Shown piece after piece: positions 40,903 to 50,565 of a stretch of 64,000 nucleotides of DNA. The first letter of the stretch is position 1. Each line of letters begins with the position of its first letter. The translations under genes and the position numbers were made by a program. Under the pieces are notes generated by a model. The model did not search any database. It was not told where the DNA came from and saw only the letters and a list, made by a program, of their open reading frames with translations. Source of the stretch: Betaproteobacteria bacterium UBA5582 (GTDB taxonomy: Bacteria > Pseudomonadota > Gammaproteobacteria > Burkholderiales > Rhodocyclaceae); NCBI GenBank assembly GCA_002425245.1, contig DILW01000171.1, positions 1 to 64,000 on the forward strand, written 5' to 3'.

Positions 40903-43900
40903 AGATAACCCTGCTGGCTCTTGGCAATCTCGAACATGGCCATTGTTGCAGCCCTGTCCCGGTTGAACAGCGGGAAGAGCGCGTTCAAGACCTGGGCGCC
41001 ACGGGGGCCGTCGGCATCTTCCTGCCAGCCGGCCGGCGCTTGTTCGCGAATGGCACGGTCGATCTGCAAAGCCAGTTCCGCCTTGTCGTCATCGTCGGTC
41101 GGACACTGGAACTGCACACAAGGCATGGAGGCCAGATTGTTGAACAGCACCGAGGCCTCCCGGTTTCCATGCAGCACGGCGGGCACACCAGCCTGGGGCT
41201 GTTTCGAGGCCAGCTTGCGCACCAGCTCCTCGGCCTTCTTCAGGAATTCCTCATAGGCCGCCGCATCGTCCCGGCTCTGCTTGATCAGATCGTCCAGCAG
41301 CTTCGACATTTGATCGTAAAACTTCGGGTCGGTCAGCTGGTCGCGGATGATGGTCTTGCGGACGTTGTTGATGATGCCTTCGGCGATGGCGTTCTTGGTC
41401 AGCTTGCCCTTCTCGTTGAGCTTGCGGGCGATTGCGTCGTGGATGCCGGTTTCGATGATCAACTCGGTCAGAGACAATTCGCCCAGCTCACCCAGTTCTT
41501 CGGCGGTATCGGCCTGGATATAGGTGTTGATGAGGTGGCGCATGTCCGCCTCGTAGGGCTTGATGTCCAGTTCCTCGCCGGAATGCTTTTTGATGGCGGC
41601 GCGGATTTCGGCGTAGAACTCCACTTCACGTTGCAGCTTCTCCGCCTCGGCGTCGGTATAACCGGCTTCGCTCAGGTTCTGGGCCAGATCGGCATAGGCC
41701 CGGGTGAACAGCGCCACGGCCTTGTAGAACGATACGCGTAGCGGCTCGGTTTCGTTCAGCGCATTGGGGTTGGCCGCATTGCCGCAGAAGTAGTGCAGGT
41801 ACTGCTCCACCTCCCGGGGTTGCGACACCGGCTCGCACAGGTAATGCAGTGCCTGCCGGGCGTCGTCCAGCTGTTTCTTGCCTTCTAGCAGCCAGTTCTT
41901 GAGCTGGACGTTGTTCTCGCCACCGTTGCCGGCGTCGATGTCCAGCTCGTCGGAGCTATACACGGCGATAGCCTGCTGCACGTCCCCGAAAAGCTCCTTG
42001 TAATCAACGATGTGACCGTAATCCTTGTCGTCGCCGTCCAGCCGGTTGGTGCGGCAGATAGCCTGGAACAAGTTGTGGTCGCGCAGCTCGTTGTCCAGAT
42101 AGATGTAGGTGCAGCTGGGCGCATCGAAGCCGGTTAGCAACTTGCTGACCACGATCAACAGCTTCAGGTTGGCCGGTTCGTCCTTGAAGCGGCGCTTGAC
42201 CTCGTCCTCGTACTGCTTGGTGGTCTGGCCCTGGGCCAGCACATGCTGGGTGTAGGTGTCGAACTTGTAACGCTCATCGCTGTTGGCAGGCTCGCGGGAA
42301 ATGGCGTTGTGGTTGGGCTCGAAGGAGGTGACGAGGCCGCAATACTGGCCGAAGGTCTTGGTCTGAAAGATGCGGTAGTAATGGCAGGCGTCGTAGATGC
42401 TGGCCGCTACTAGAATGGCCGTGCCCCGGTCGTTATTGAGCCGGGGCTTCAGGGCAAAGTCCTGGATGATGTCGGCGACGATGCGCGCCTTGCGCTCTTC
42501 CGCGCTCATCAGTTCTTCCATCGTCGCCCAGCGCTTGCGCAGGATCGATTTTTGGAAGTTGTTGAGGTTCTTCGTCTTCTGTTCGAACCACTGGTCGATG
42601 GCCTTGCGTGAGCCGAGGCGCTGGGGCACGTCCCGAGCCTCGTACTTCAGGTCTAGCACCACCTTGTCGGCCACGGCCTGATGGAACTTGTAGGTGTGGA
42701 TGTAGGTGCCGAACACGTCCCGCGTCATCTGCTTGTCTTTGCGCAGCAATGGCGTGCCGGTGAAGCCGATGAAGATCGCCCCTTCCAGCCAGCGCTTCAT
42801 CTGCTTATTCATGTCGCCGCCCTGGGTGCGGTGGCATTCATCAACGAAGATGTAGAAACGGCCATGGACCCGGGGCGGCTCGCCCTTGAGGTCGGTGGTG
42901 TCGAACTTGTGGATCAGCGCGCAGAGCAGGCGCGGCGTGGTGGCACCGAGCTTGTCGATCAGTTCGGCGCGGGAGGTGATGCGCGGTGAAGCGGCATCCT
43001 CGCCGATCACCCCGGCGTTGCGCATGACGCCGACGATCTGCTTGTCCAGTTCGTCCCGGTCGGTGATGACCAGGATGCGGGCCTCTGGATCGTGTTCCAG
43101 CAGCCACTTGGCGATCAACACCATCAGGATGCTCTTGCCACTGCCCTGGGTGTGCCAGATCACCCCGCCTTCCTGCTTGGCGACGCGCTCCTGGGCTGCC
43201 TTGACGCCCTGGAACTGATGCTGGCGCGGCACCTTCTTCTGGCCGGCGTCGAAGATGATGAAGTTGCGGATCAGATCGAGCAGCTTGATCTTGTCACACA
43301 GCTGCGCCAGCGGCCGGTCGAGCAGGCTGCCGGCTTCCGGCGTGACACCGACAGCGGGGGGCGCTTCGTCCTTCCATTCGACAAAGAACTGCTCCGGCGT
43401 ACCGGTGGTGCCATAACGCAAGCCTTGCGAGTCGCTACCCGCCATCACCAACTGCACTGTGCTGAAGAAGCCCTTGTTGAAGATTTCTTCCTGATTGGTA
43501 ATCAGCTGGCGCACCCCGTCGGCCACTTCCACCGAGCTGCGCTTGAGTTCCAGCACGGCGATGGCGATGCCGTTGATGTAGAGCACGATATCCGGCCGCC
43601 GCTGGTAGCCGCCCTTGAGCGTCACCTCCTCGGCCAGAGCGAAGTGGTTGTTGCCCGGCGTAGCCCAGTCGATCAGGTGCACCTTGTCGTGGGGCTGGCC
43701 GGCGGCTACCTGCACATCAACACCGTAGCGCAGCAACTGGTAGGTGCGCAGGTTGGCCTGGTAGAGGGTGATGCCGGTGCTGTCGGCCGCCGTAAGCAGT
43801 TTCTGCAGGGCGGCGGCGATGTGGGCATCGGAATAACCACGCTGTTGCAGGTTGGCGCGCAGCAGTTCGGTTTCGATGGGGCGGTTATTTTCCCGCTTGT

Positions 43901-44009
43901 TCCACTCACCTAGGTAGTCATAGCCGAGACAGTCCGAGCGCGAAGTATCCGTAAAGAGCGCAATGACGCGATTTTGGGTTTTACGTTCGGAGCGCGGCTG
44001 TTCAAGCAT
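40899..44009 (-). CDS. hsdR: Type I restriction enzyme, R subunit
   Basis: A 1036-residue protein. The N-terminal HsdR_N nuclease domain has the PD-(D/E)xK residues in PDIVLYINGIAIAVLELKRS. The SF2 translocase follows with Walker A HTQGSGKSILMV and DECHRTQGG (DEAH-like motif II), then a helicase C domain with KLLTGFDAPSCTYIYLD. The long helical C-terminus binds the methylase complex. The enzyme translocates unmethylated DNA and cuts at a distance. It lies 10 bases after hsdS. Confidence 0.95.
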   Translation of the reverse strand: MLEQPRSERKTQNRVIALFTDTSRSDCLGYDYLGEWNKRENNRPIETELLRANLQQRGYSDAHIAAALQKLLTAADSTGITLYQANLRTYQLLRYGVDVQVAAGQPHDKVHLIDWATPGNNHFALAEEVTLKGGYQRRPDIVLYINGIAIAVLELKRSSVEVADGVRQLITNQEEIFNKGFFSTVQLVMAGSDSQGLRYGTTGTPEQFFVEWKDEAPPAVGVTPEAGSLLDRPLAQLCDKIKLLDLIRNFIIFDAGQKKVPRQHQFQGVKAAQERVAKQEGGVIWHTQGSGKSILMVLIAKWLLEHDPEARILVITDRDELDKQIVGVMRNAGVIGEDAASPRITSRAELIDKLGATTPRLLCALIHKFDTTDLKGEPPRVHGRFYIFVDECHRTQGGDMNKQMKRWLEGAIFIGFTGTPLLRKDKQMTRDVFGTYIHTYKFHQAVADKVVLDLKYEARDVPQRLGSRKAIDQWFEQKTKNLNNFQKSILRKRWATMEELMSAEERKARIVADIIQDFALKPRLNNDRGTAILVAASIYDACHYYRIFQTKTFGQYCGLVTSFEPNHNAISREPANSDERYKFDTYTQHVLAQGQTTKQYEDEVKRRFKDEPANLKLLIVVSKLLTGFDAPSCTYIYLDNELRDHNLFQAICRTNRLDGDDKDYGHIVDYKELFGDVQQAIAVYSSDELDIDAGNGGENNVQLKNWLLEGKKQLDDARQALHYLCEPVSQPREVEQYLHYFCGNAANPNALNETEPLRVSFYKAVALFTRAYADLAQNLSEAGYTDAEAEKLQREVEFYAEIRAAIKKHSGEELDIKPYEADMRHLINTYIQADTAEELGELGELSLTELIIETGIHDAIARKLNEKGKLTKNAIAEGIINNVRKTIIRDQLTDPKFYDQMSKLLDDLIKQSRDDAAAYEEFLKKAEELVRKLASKQPQAGVPAVLHGNREASVLFNNLASMPCVQFQCPTDDDDKAELALQIDRAIREQAPAGWQEDADGPRGAQVLNALFPLFNRDRAATMAMFEIAKSQQGYL

Positions 44010-44019
44010 GGGCGGCCTA

Positions 44020-45297
44020 TCAGGTTGGTAGTCGGGTCTTCCCGGTTAGCAATTCCGACATCATAGCCTGCTTCAGGGCGCGGGTTTTGGTGAGGCGGGC
44101 GTCGAGGACTGCCAGTTCGGCGTCCATGTCGGCGAGGACGGCGGCGATGGCGGTTTGTTCATGCACGTCCGGTAACGCCATCTCAGCACTTGCGATATGT
44201 GCCCTGTTGGTTGCATAAACTTTGGTTCCGGCAACGAGTCGGCGCAAATGCTGGCGAAACACGGGGATGAACTGGAGATACGCTTTGAAGCCATCAGCCA
44301 ACACTTGCTTGTCGAATCGGACAGCGATGGTATGCAAGCCGGAAACGACCTCGAACTGACCTACATTTTTTAGCTCTACCGACTTACCCACACCGTCCAA
44401 GTCCTCTGAAGCATCGGCGAAGACCAAGTCACCGTCTGACAAGCGATCCAGTTGTCCAGCTTTACCAACAGGCAGGTGGGGCATCAACGTCACGCCAGGC
44501 TTCAGAAGCAAACCCGTCGCTCCGTGAATGTCACCGTAATGCAGATACTTCACCTTGCCGGCGGCTGTTAGTTCAGCACGTGAATTCACGCCGTTCTTGA
44601 GGAAAGTAAGGTGATCCCCCAGTCGCTTCACCTCCCACCCCCCGCTAAACCCCGGCAGGCGGGTTTGGCCGGTAAGGAGTTGCTGCATGGTGGCCTGTTT
44701 GAGGTCGCGCTTCTTGGCAATCAGCCGGGTCAGGCTGTCGAGCAGCGCGTCCATATCCGACAGGGCGGTGGCGATAGCGCGTTGTTCTTTGATCGGAGGA
44801 AGAGAAATAGGGAATTTTCGAACATCGTTGCCAGTGATGTTCGGATCTTTTCGACTGCTGCTCGCAACAGATTTCCAGTAGCCAACGTGATAATTGAGGA
44901 AGTAGATGAGGTATTTAGAATCTAGCTTACGGCCCTCGGGGCAAATCGCCGTGAGCGCTTGATTTATTGTGGCAGGAAATGGCAAGTACCCAGTTCGACC
45001 AATCTGGGCAAATCCACCATACATTGCAACCAACACAGAACCGGCAGGGTAGAGCTTTAGCGATGTTTCGCGTAATGCGGTTTCGGTGACGCACTCATCT
45101 GTCTCTTTGATTACAGAATTATTGAGATCAAGCGTCTTAACCCAAGGAATCGTACCATCATGGAAATATCGCTCTGCCGCAGCCCTGGCAGGGGTTGTGC
45201 CTGAAGCAGATTCGGCACAGGCAGCGATGTCTTCCACAGCCCAATCCTCTGGAATCACCCCTAATTCGGTCTGCTTATAACCGGGCCTCACTTCCAT
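44020..45297 (-). CDS. hsdS: Type I restriction enzyme, S (specificity) subunit
   Basis: A 425-residue protein with two target-recognition domains. Each is followed by a similar helical spacer: PPIKEQRAIATALSDMDALL near residue 165 and PDVHEQTAIAAVLADMDAEL near residue 375, then LLTGQTRLPG and LLTGKTRLPT. The two halves recognise the two parts of a bipartite site. No internal stop or frame change is seen. It overlaps hsdM by 10 bases. Confidence 0.95.
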   Translation of the reverse strand: MEVRPGYKQTELGVIPEDWAVEDIAACAESASGTTPARAAAERYFHDGTIPWVKTLDLNNSVIKETDECVTETALRETSLKLYPAGSVLVAMYGGFAQIGRTGYLPFPATINQALTAICPEGRKLDSKYLIYFLNYHVGYWKSVASSSRKDPNITGNDVRKFPISLPPIKEQRAIATALSDMDALLDSLTRLIAKKRDLKQATMQQLLTGQTRLPGFSGGWEVKRLGDHLTFLKNGVNSRAELTAAGKVKYLHYGDIHGATGLLLKPGVTLMPHLPVGKAGQLDRLSDGDLVFADASEDLDGVGKSVELKNVGQFEVVSGLHTIAVRFDKQVLADGFKAYLQFIPVFRQHLRRLVAGTKVYATNRAHIASAEMALPDVHEQTAIAAVLADMDAELAVLDARLTKTRALKQAMMSELLTGKTRLPT

Positions 45298-48014
45298 GCT
45301 GCCCCCATCCGCTTGAGGTGCTCCTCCACCTTGGCCGACAGTAGCGCCACCTCATCCACTAGCTGCGGCAATGGCGTCGTGTAGCGTTCGGCCAGTTCGC
45401 GGATGCGGGCGGTCAGAGTCTGCCCGACGCGGTCAAGTTCGCCTTGCAGGTCAGCAGCCATCCGGGCCAGCCATTTGTCGTCCACCACCAGGGTCTTGAT
45501 CTCATCCACGCTGAGCTGGGCGTACTTCTCATAGGCCAACAGATCCAGAGCAGTATCCGCCTCTTTCACTCGCCCCTTGAGGGTGGCTTGTTGCTCCAGC
45601 AACTCGAGACAGCGGACGGTGACTTGAAAATCAGCGAAGCTGACCGGCAGCGGCTCGCTTTCAAGTTGGGCTTTATAAAGGGTCTCGATCTCGGCGAACT
45701 GCTCAGCGGCCTGTTTGCTTTTGGTCTTCAGCGCAGCGACTGCTTCCGTGTAAGTGTTGAGTACGGCTCTTTCTGCCAGGTCTCCTGTAGCCGCAAGGCG
45801 GTCCTTCACCACCTTCAAAGTGAGCTTACCCTTGGGATTCTTGAGCACGGAGAAATAGCTGAATTCGGTGAGTTCACGAAGCTTGGCAGCGTGTTCATTC
45901 GCCTGCTCCATAAGGGTGTGGTAGCCCATGCAGGCCACCTTGTCGTTCTCTTTCCACAGCGCCAGCAATGCCTGGGTGTAAGCCTCCTGAGCATCGCCCT
46001 TCGTGGAGACATCCTTGAGCACCCCCTCCTCACCACCGTGCTCCTCTTTCAGTTCATCCAGGCTGGCAGTGATGGCTTCGAGCTCAGCCTGCAAGACATC
46101 CAGCGCCGCCTGCTCTTCAACGAAGTAGCGGGCCACCATCAACGGCTTGGGAATCAGGTCGCAGGCCCAGCCCTTGTCCTTCGATTTGCCTTTCTTGTCG
46201 ACCTCGATGATGCGCGCCGGTTTGGCTACCCAGCCATCGGCGGCGATCAGGTAGGCGTCGTCCTGCATGGTTTCAGCCCAGTAGTCCATCAGATGCTGAT
46301 AAACGTCGTAGGGATCGAGCAGGGGCGCGGCCTGGAAGGCGGCGAGCAGGGTTTCGGAGACGGTGGCGATCAGGGCTTTGGGGTGATCGTTCTGAGCGAA
46401 GCCGGTGAGGCGCGGTGTGATGGCTTCGCGCCATTTGCCGAACAGGTTGTTCACCTTGCCGGTGAAGGCGATGAATTCGCCGTGGCCGAGGATGGCGGCC
46501 TTGATCTCACCCATCGGCAGCTTGAGGCGGGCGTACCCGGGGCGGCCGGCCGATTCAAACAGCGTGGCGCGTAGGCCGGGCATCTGCTGCCAGTCGGCGG
46601 CGAAGGCGTCGATGTCCCGCTCCGGGATGCCACCGTTGAGGTGGGCGTCGATGTCCTGCAGGTCTTCCGGCTCGCTGCTGTCGATGTAGCGCGGCAGGTT
46701 AAGGTTGAAATCGTTCTTGGCGTCGGCGATCTCGGCGAAGGGCACCATGCGGGCGTAACGCGGGCTGTCGATCTGCCGGGTGAAGGTATCGACGATCTTG
46801 TGGATGTCCTGCTCGCGCAGGCGGTTCTTGTTGCCGTCCTTGATGTAGCCCTTGGCAGCGTCGATCATGAACACGCCTTTGCGAGCGGCGGCGTTTTCCT
46901 TGTCCAGCACTAGGATGCAGGCGGGGATGCCCGTGCCGTAGAATAAGTTGGCTGGCAGGCCGATGATGCCCTTGAGGATGCCGGAGCGCACCAACTGCTG
47001 GCGGATGACCGCCTCGGCATTGCCGCGGAACAGCACGCCGTGGGGCAGGATGCAAGCGGCTTTGCCGTTGGCCTTCATGCTGCGGATGATGTGCAGCAGA
47101 TAGGCGTAGTCGCCCTGCTTGGCCGGCGGCACGCCCCAGCCGAAGCGCTGGTAGAGGTCGTCTTCCGGGGTAAGGCCGGTGCTCCAGGTCTTGTCGGAAA
47201 AGGGTGGATTGGCGACCACGTAGTCGTAGGTGCGCAATCCCTCGCCATCCTTGAATTTGGGCGCCGCCAGGGTGTTGCCGGAGAGAATGTTGGCGGTGGG
47301 GAAGTCATGCAGGATCATGTTCATCCGCGCCAGACCGGCGGTGGTGACGTCTTTCTCCTGTCCTTCCAAAGTGATCTTGTTTCCAGCTTCGGCAGCGACC
47401 TTGAGCAGCAGCGAACCCGAGCCGCAGGTCGGGTCGTAGGCAGTGGTGGCGGCCTTGGTGTTTTCGGGTGAGATGCCGATCACCTTGGCGATGACCCGGC
47501 TGACTTCGGACGGCGTGTAGAACTGCCCCTTGCTCTTGCCGGAATCCTGAGCGAAGTGGCGCATCAGGTACTCGTAGGCGTCACCGAGGATGTCGTCGTG
47601 CTCGGCGCGATTCTGGGAGAAGTCCAGCTCCGGCTTCTGGAAGATGCTGACCAGATTGGAGAGCCGTTCCACCATGGCCGAGCCTTCGCCCAGCTTGTTG
47701 GGATCGTTGAAGTCCGGGAAGTCGCTGCGCGCCAGCCGGGCATTGGCATCGATCAGGGGCTGGATGATCTGGGTGTTGATCTTGTCGCCGATGTCGCTCT
47801 TGCCCTTGAGCGCGATCATGTCCTTGAAGCTGGCGCCCTTGGGAATGACCACGGGCGGGGCGAAGTCGTCGCTGTCGGCGTATTTGTCGCTGATGTACTT
47901 GATGAACAGCATGAACAGGACGTAGTCCTTGTACTGGCTGGCATCCATGCCGCCACGCAGTTCATCGCAGGAGGCCCAGAGGGAGGAGTAGAGATCGGAT
48001 TTCTTGATGGCCAT
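45288..48014 (-). CDS. hsdM: Type I restriction enzyme, M (methyltransferase) subunit, long form
   Basis: A 908-residue adenine methyltransferase. The N-terminal HsdM_N domain (YSSLWASCDELRGGMDASQYK) is followed by the SAM-binding motif TAYDPTCGSGSLLLKVA and the catalytic NPPF in VVANPPFSDKTW. Many HsdM proteins have about 500-550 residues; the extra C-terminal 350 or so residues are helical and coiled-coil rich (EELKEEHGG and following). It is the first gene of the operon hsdM-hsdS-hsdR-DUF45. Confidence 0.93.
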   Translation of the reverse strand: MAIKKSDLYSSLWASCDELRGGMDASQYKDYVLFMLFIKYISDKYADSDDFAPPVVIPKGASFKDMIALKGKSDIGDKINTQIIQPLIDANARLARSDFPDFNDPNKLGEGSAMVERLSNLVSIFQKPELDFSQNRAEHDDILGDAYEYLMRHFAQDSGKSKGQFYTPSEVSRVIAKVIGISPENTKAATTAYDPTCGSGSLLLKVAAEAGNKITLEGQEKDVTTAGLARMNMILHDFPTANILSGNTLAAPKFKDGEGLRTYDYVVANPPFSDKTWSTGLTPEDDLYQRFGWGVPPAKQGDYAYLLHIIRSMKANGKAACILPHGVLFRGNAEAVIRQQLVRSGILKGIIGLPANLFYGTGIPACILVLDKENAAARKGVFMIDAAKGYIKDGNKNRLREQDIHKIVDTFTRQIDSPRYARMVPFAEIADAKNDFNLNLPRYIDSSEPEDLQDIDAHLNGGIPERDIDAFAADWQQMPGLRATLFESAGRPGYARLKLPMGEIKAAILGHGEFIAFTGKVNNLFGKWREAITPRLTGFAQNDHPKALIATVSETLLAAFQAAPLLDPYDVYQHLMDYWAETMQDDAYLIAADGWVAKPARIIEVDKKGKSKDKGWACDLIPKPLMVARYFVEEQAALDVLQAELEAITASLDELKEEHGGEEGVLKDVSTKGDAQEAYTQALLALWKENDKVACMGYHTLMEQANEHAAKLRELTEFSYFSVLKNPKGKLTLKVVKDRLAATGDLAERAVLNTYTEAVAALKTKSKQAAEQFAEIETLYKAQLESEPLPVSFADFQVTVRCLELLEQQATLKGRVKEADTALDLLAYEKYAQLSVDEIKTLVVDDKWLARMAADLQGELDRVGQTLTARIRELAERYTTPLPQLVDEVALLSAKVEEHLKRMGAAWK

Positions 48015-48226
48015 GGGGTGTTGCTTGGGTCATTGGGCGAAAGGCGAAACTTTAACGCATGACCCTACGCATCGAGCCGCTCAATTACCGACTATCAGCC
48101 TTTGCGGACATACACCTTCTAAAAGCAATTGGCCTAATCTGCTCAGGGAGCAGCCATTTTGCCTTTGGAGCCTTGGAATGAAGGCTTTTTTGCTAGCTAG
48201 CTGCCTTCCTTGGCTTCACTTTCGTC

Positions 48227-49081
48227 CTAGTATTTCCACGGGGCCCATACCTTTTCGGAACGGGGTAGTTTAAGGATCGAAAAGACACAGTCGTATTGCT
48301 CAGAGACGATCTTCATTTCCTTGATAATGCTGTTCTTGTCAGCATGAGGAAACCAGACCTGCGCAGCCATCTCGACCCCGTGGCGATCATGGGTCACTGT
48401 CGCATTTGCCGCCAATGAGGCACTTGGAATTTCGATGGCGCTTTGACTGGTCTTGAAAAAGGCGCCAGCATTGAAGGCTCTATTGCTTGACCAGGCCCAG
48501 TCCATATAGCCGTCTTTCGAGACGACAAGCACCGCACTGTCGTCTGTATGCTCAAGCCATCTCAAAGTCGCGGCTGTCAAAGAGACACCATAGCGATCTG
48601 CGCAGTGCCCAAGCAGGTCAAAATCGACTTCGGCATTTAGTTGCTTCCGATAGTCGTTCAGCGGCATTAGTAAGTTAGATGCAAACAGGTCGGCTTGAGC
48701 TTCGATATTGGTTGAGTCTGCAGACCAATTACGCATGTCCTCCTCGGTGCACATGAATTCATTTTGCATTGTTCTGTGCAGGATGTAGTGACCTAGCTCG
48801 TGAGCTTGAGTGAAGCGAGTACGGCCTTCCGAAGTGACTTTCGAGTTGTACAGTAGCTTCCAGGCTGTCTTGTTTTCATTCGGAAACAGCATGCCTTCAA
48901 AATTCTTGATGGCGACCCCCTCTACTTCCGTGATCGGGTCCGACCATTTGAAGATATTGGCCGTTTCCTTAGCCATCAACGGCACATCAACTGGAAACCG
49001 TTTTTGGAATTCTGCTGGAATGGCATCCAATATTTTGCAGAGGCGGTTGGCTGCCTTCTGAGGCGTCTGTTTGTCGCCCAT
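48227..49081 (-). CDS. capP: CapP-like zinc metallopeptidase (ImmA/IrrE family), CBASS regulator
   Basis: A 284-residue protein with the metallopeptidase motif H94-E-L-G-H98 (FTQAHELGHYIL) and a third ligand candidate Glu127 (NIEAQADLFASNLLMP). Cys111 lies shortly after the active site and could act as a cysteine switch, as recalled for CapP proteins. The gene overlaps an XRE gene by one base (TAATG), and the pair is divergent from a CBASS operon, which matches the CapH/CapP pairs known to induce CBASS after DNA damage by CapP cleaving CapH. Assignment rests on domain and context. Confidence 0.8.
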   Translation of the reverse strand: MGDKQTPQKAANRLCKILDAIPAEFQKRFPVDVPLMAKETANIFKWSDPITEVEGVAIKNFEGMLFPNENKTAWKLLYNSKVTSEGRTRFTQAHELGHYILHRTMQNEFMCTEEDMRNWSADSTNIEAQADLFASNLLMPLNDYRKQLNAEVDFDLLGHCADRYGVSLTAATLRWLEHTDDSAVLVVSKDGYMDWAWSSNRAFNAGAFFKTSQSAIEIPSASLAANATVTHDRHGVEMAAQVWFPHADKNSIIKEMKIVSEQYDCVFSILKLPRSEKVWAPWKY

Positions 49082-49401
49082 TAGCTCTTCTTGAAGGTTT
49101 CCATAATCTTGCGCAAACGTTCCTTGTCTTCGGCTTCCAGATCTTGGTAGTCACGATAGAACGCTGCATCGAGATGTCTTTGCTCTGGCGCGCGAATGTC
49201 ATCCTCAATGAAGAAAACTGAGTCAACGCCGAGGACTTTCCCTAGTGCATTTAGCTTCTCGGCCGATGGTCGCTGCGACTCACGATTCTCAAGTTCCCAA
49301 ATATAGCTTTTGCTGAGCCCCGAGAGTTCGGCGAGCTTCTCCAGGGTCAGTTCTTTCTCTTTGCGAAGTGATTTCAGCTTATCGCCGAGTCGAGTTGCCA
49401 C
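49081..49401 (-). CDS. capH: CapH-like XRE repressor of CBASS
   Basis: A 106-residue protein with an N-terminal helix-turn-helix (LTLEKLAELSGLSKSYIWELEN) and a short C-terminal helical region (EAEDKERLRKIMETFKKS) that could dimerise. It lies directly upstream of the CapP-like peptidase and divergent from the CD-NTase gene across 188 bases with palindromes. It is expected to repress both transcripts until cleaved by CapP. Confidence 0.8.
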   Translation of the reverse strand: MATRLGDKLKSLRKEKELTLEKLAELSGLSKSYIWELENRESQRPSAEKLNALGKVLGVDSVFFIEDDIRAPEQRHLDAAFYRDYQDLEAEDKERLRKIMETFKKS

Positions 49402-49447
49402 TTTTTTCTCCGTGTTTACAATAACTTATTAAATAATAGCACGATTC

Positions 49448-49547
49448 CGAACTTTTTCTATGGCTTTTACAATTCGAGAGGTGTAGCATCTGGAAAAAGT
49501 TCGCTATTCCGAACATTTAGTTAGCTTACATTGGTACTCATGTAAGC
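49448..49547. promoter_or_regulatory. Operator-like palindromes between capH and the CBASS operon
   Basis: CGAACTTTTTC (49448-49458) is the reverse complement of GAAAAAGTTCG (49493-49503). The latter is part of GTTCG-CTATTC-CGAAC (49499-49514), giving three copies of the half-site CGAAC. A further perfect inverted repeat GCTTACAT (49524-49531)/ATGTAAGC (49540-49547) follows. This density in a 188-base divergent region fits binding of the CapH-like protein. Confidence 0.6.
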
Positions 49548-49589
49548 CCGGTCGCTCAGTCTGAAGCAATAAAAAAGAAAGGAATATGG

Positions 49590-50558
49590 ATGTCGAAGGT
49601 GCATGTTGGGCACGCGGAGTTGGCCAGCTTCGCTGAAGAAAGGGTCAATCTACCCAAAGACAAGGCCGATGAATATCGCGATCAAGCCCAGCGCCTTCAG
49701 GACAAGCTGGAGCGCTATCTGGACGAGCACCCCGACTTTACGCTGAAGCGCATGCTTCTGTCGGGCAGCCTGGCCAAAGGCACTGCGCTGCGTTCGCTGA
49801 ACGATATCGATGTAGCAGTGTACATCCAGGGCGCCGATGCACCGCATGACGTGAGAGCCTTGCTGGGCTACCTGACAGAGCGGTTGCGCAAAGCGTTCCC
49901 GAACTTTAGTCCGGATCAGGTGAAGCCGCAGACCTATTCGGTTACGGTCTCGTTCAAAGGTAGCGGCCTTGATGTGGACGTAGTGCCAATATTGTATTCA
50001 GGCAAGCCGCAGTGGCGCGGCAACCTGGTTAGCCAGGACGATGGTTCCTTCCTGGAAACCAGCATCCCGTTGCACCTCGAGTTCGCACGCAAGCGGAAAC
50101 GGGCGCAGACGCCGCACTTCGCCCAGGTTGTTCGGCTGGTGAAGTATTGGGCTTCCCTGCAGAAGGTGGCAAACCCGGAAAATTTCCGCTTCAAGTCCTT
50201 CATGATCGAGATGATCCTCGCGAAGCTTTCGGATAAGGGCGTGGACTTCTCGGATTATCCCGAGGCGCTACAGTCGTTTTTTACCTTCATCGCAAACAAG
50301 GGCTTGCAAAAGCGCATTGTATTCGAGGACAACTACCTCGCCTCGGATGTGCCTGCGTCGAACGACCTGATCCAGATCATCGATCCAGTCAACGTCACGA
50401 ACAATGTTGCACGCCTGTATACCCAAACCAATCTGGATGCCATTGTCGATTCGGCGCTCGAGGCCGGCGAGGCAATCGATGCCGCGCTTACCGCCCCTAC
50501 CAAACAATTGACCGTCTACTACTGGCAGAAGGTCTTCGGCTCGTCTTTCCAAGTTTGA
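49590..50558 (+). CDS. cdnC: CBASS CD-NTase (cyclic oligonucleotide synthase)
   Basis: A 322-residue nucleotidyltransferase that makes a cyclic oligonucleotide alarm after phage infection. The active site is GSLAKGTALRSLNDIDVAVY: Gly59-Ser60, with metal ligands Asp72 and Asp74 and a third acid in DVDVVP (Asp130). The ribosome site AAGAAAGGA precedes the ATG. It is followed by HORMA, TRIP13-like and SAVED genes. The clade (CdnC or CdnD) is inferred from the HORMA/TRIP13 context and not from phylogeny, so the symbol is provisional. Confidence 0.88.
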   Translation: MSKVHVGHAELASFAEERVNLPKDKADEYRDQAQRLQDKLERYLDEHPDFTLKRMLLSGSLAKGTALRSLNDIDVAVYIQGADAPHDVRALLGYLTERLRKAFPNFSPDQVKPQTYSVTVSFKGSGLDVDVVPILYSGKPQWRGNLVSQDDGSFLETSIPLHLEFARKRKRAQTPHFAQVVRLVKYWASLQKVANPENFRFKSFMIEMILAKLSDKGVDFSDYPEALQSFFTFIANKGLQKRIVFEDNYLASDVPASNDLIQIIDPVNVTNNVARLYTQTNLDAIVDSALEAGEAIDAALTAPTKQLTVYYWQKVFGSSFQV

Positions 50559-50565
50559 GGTACCT

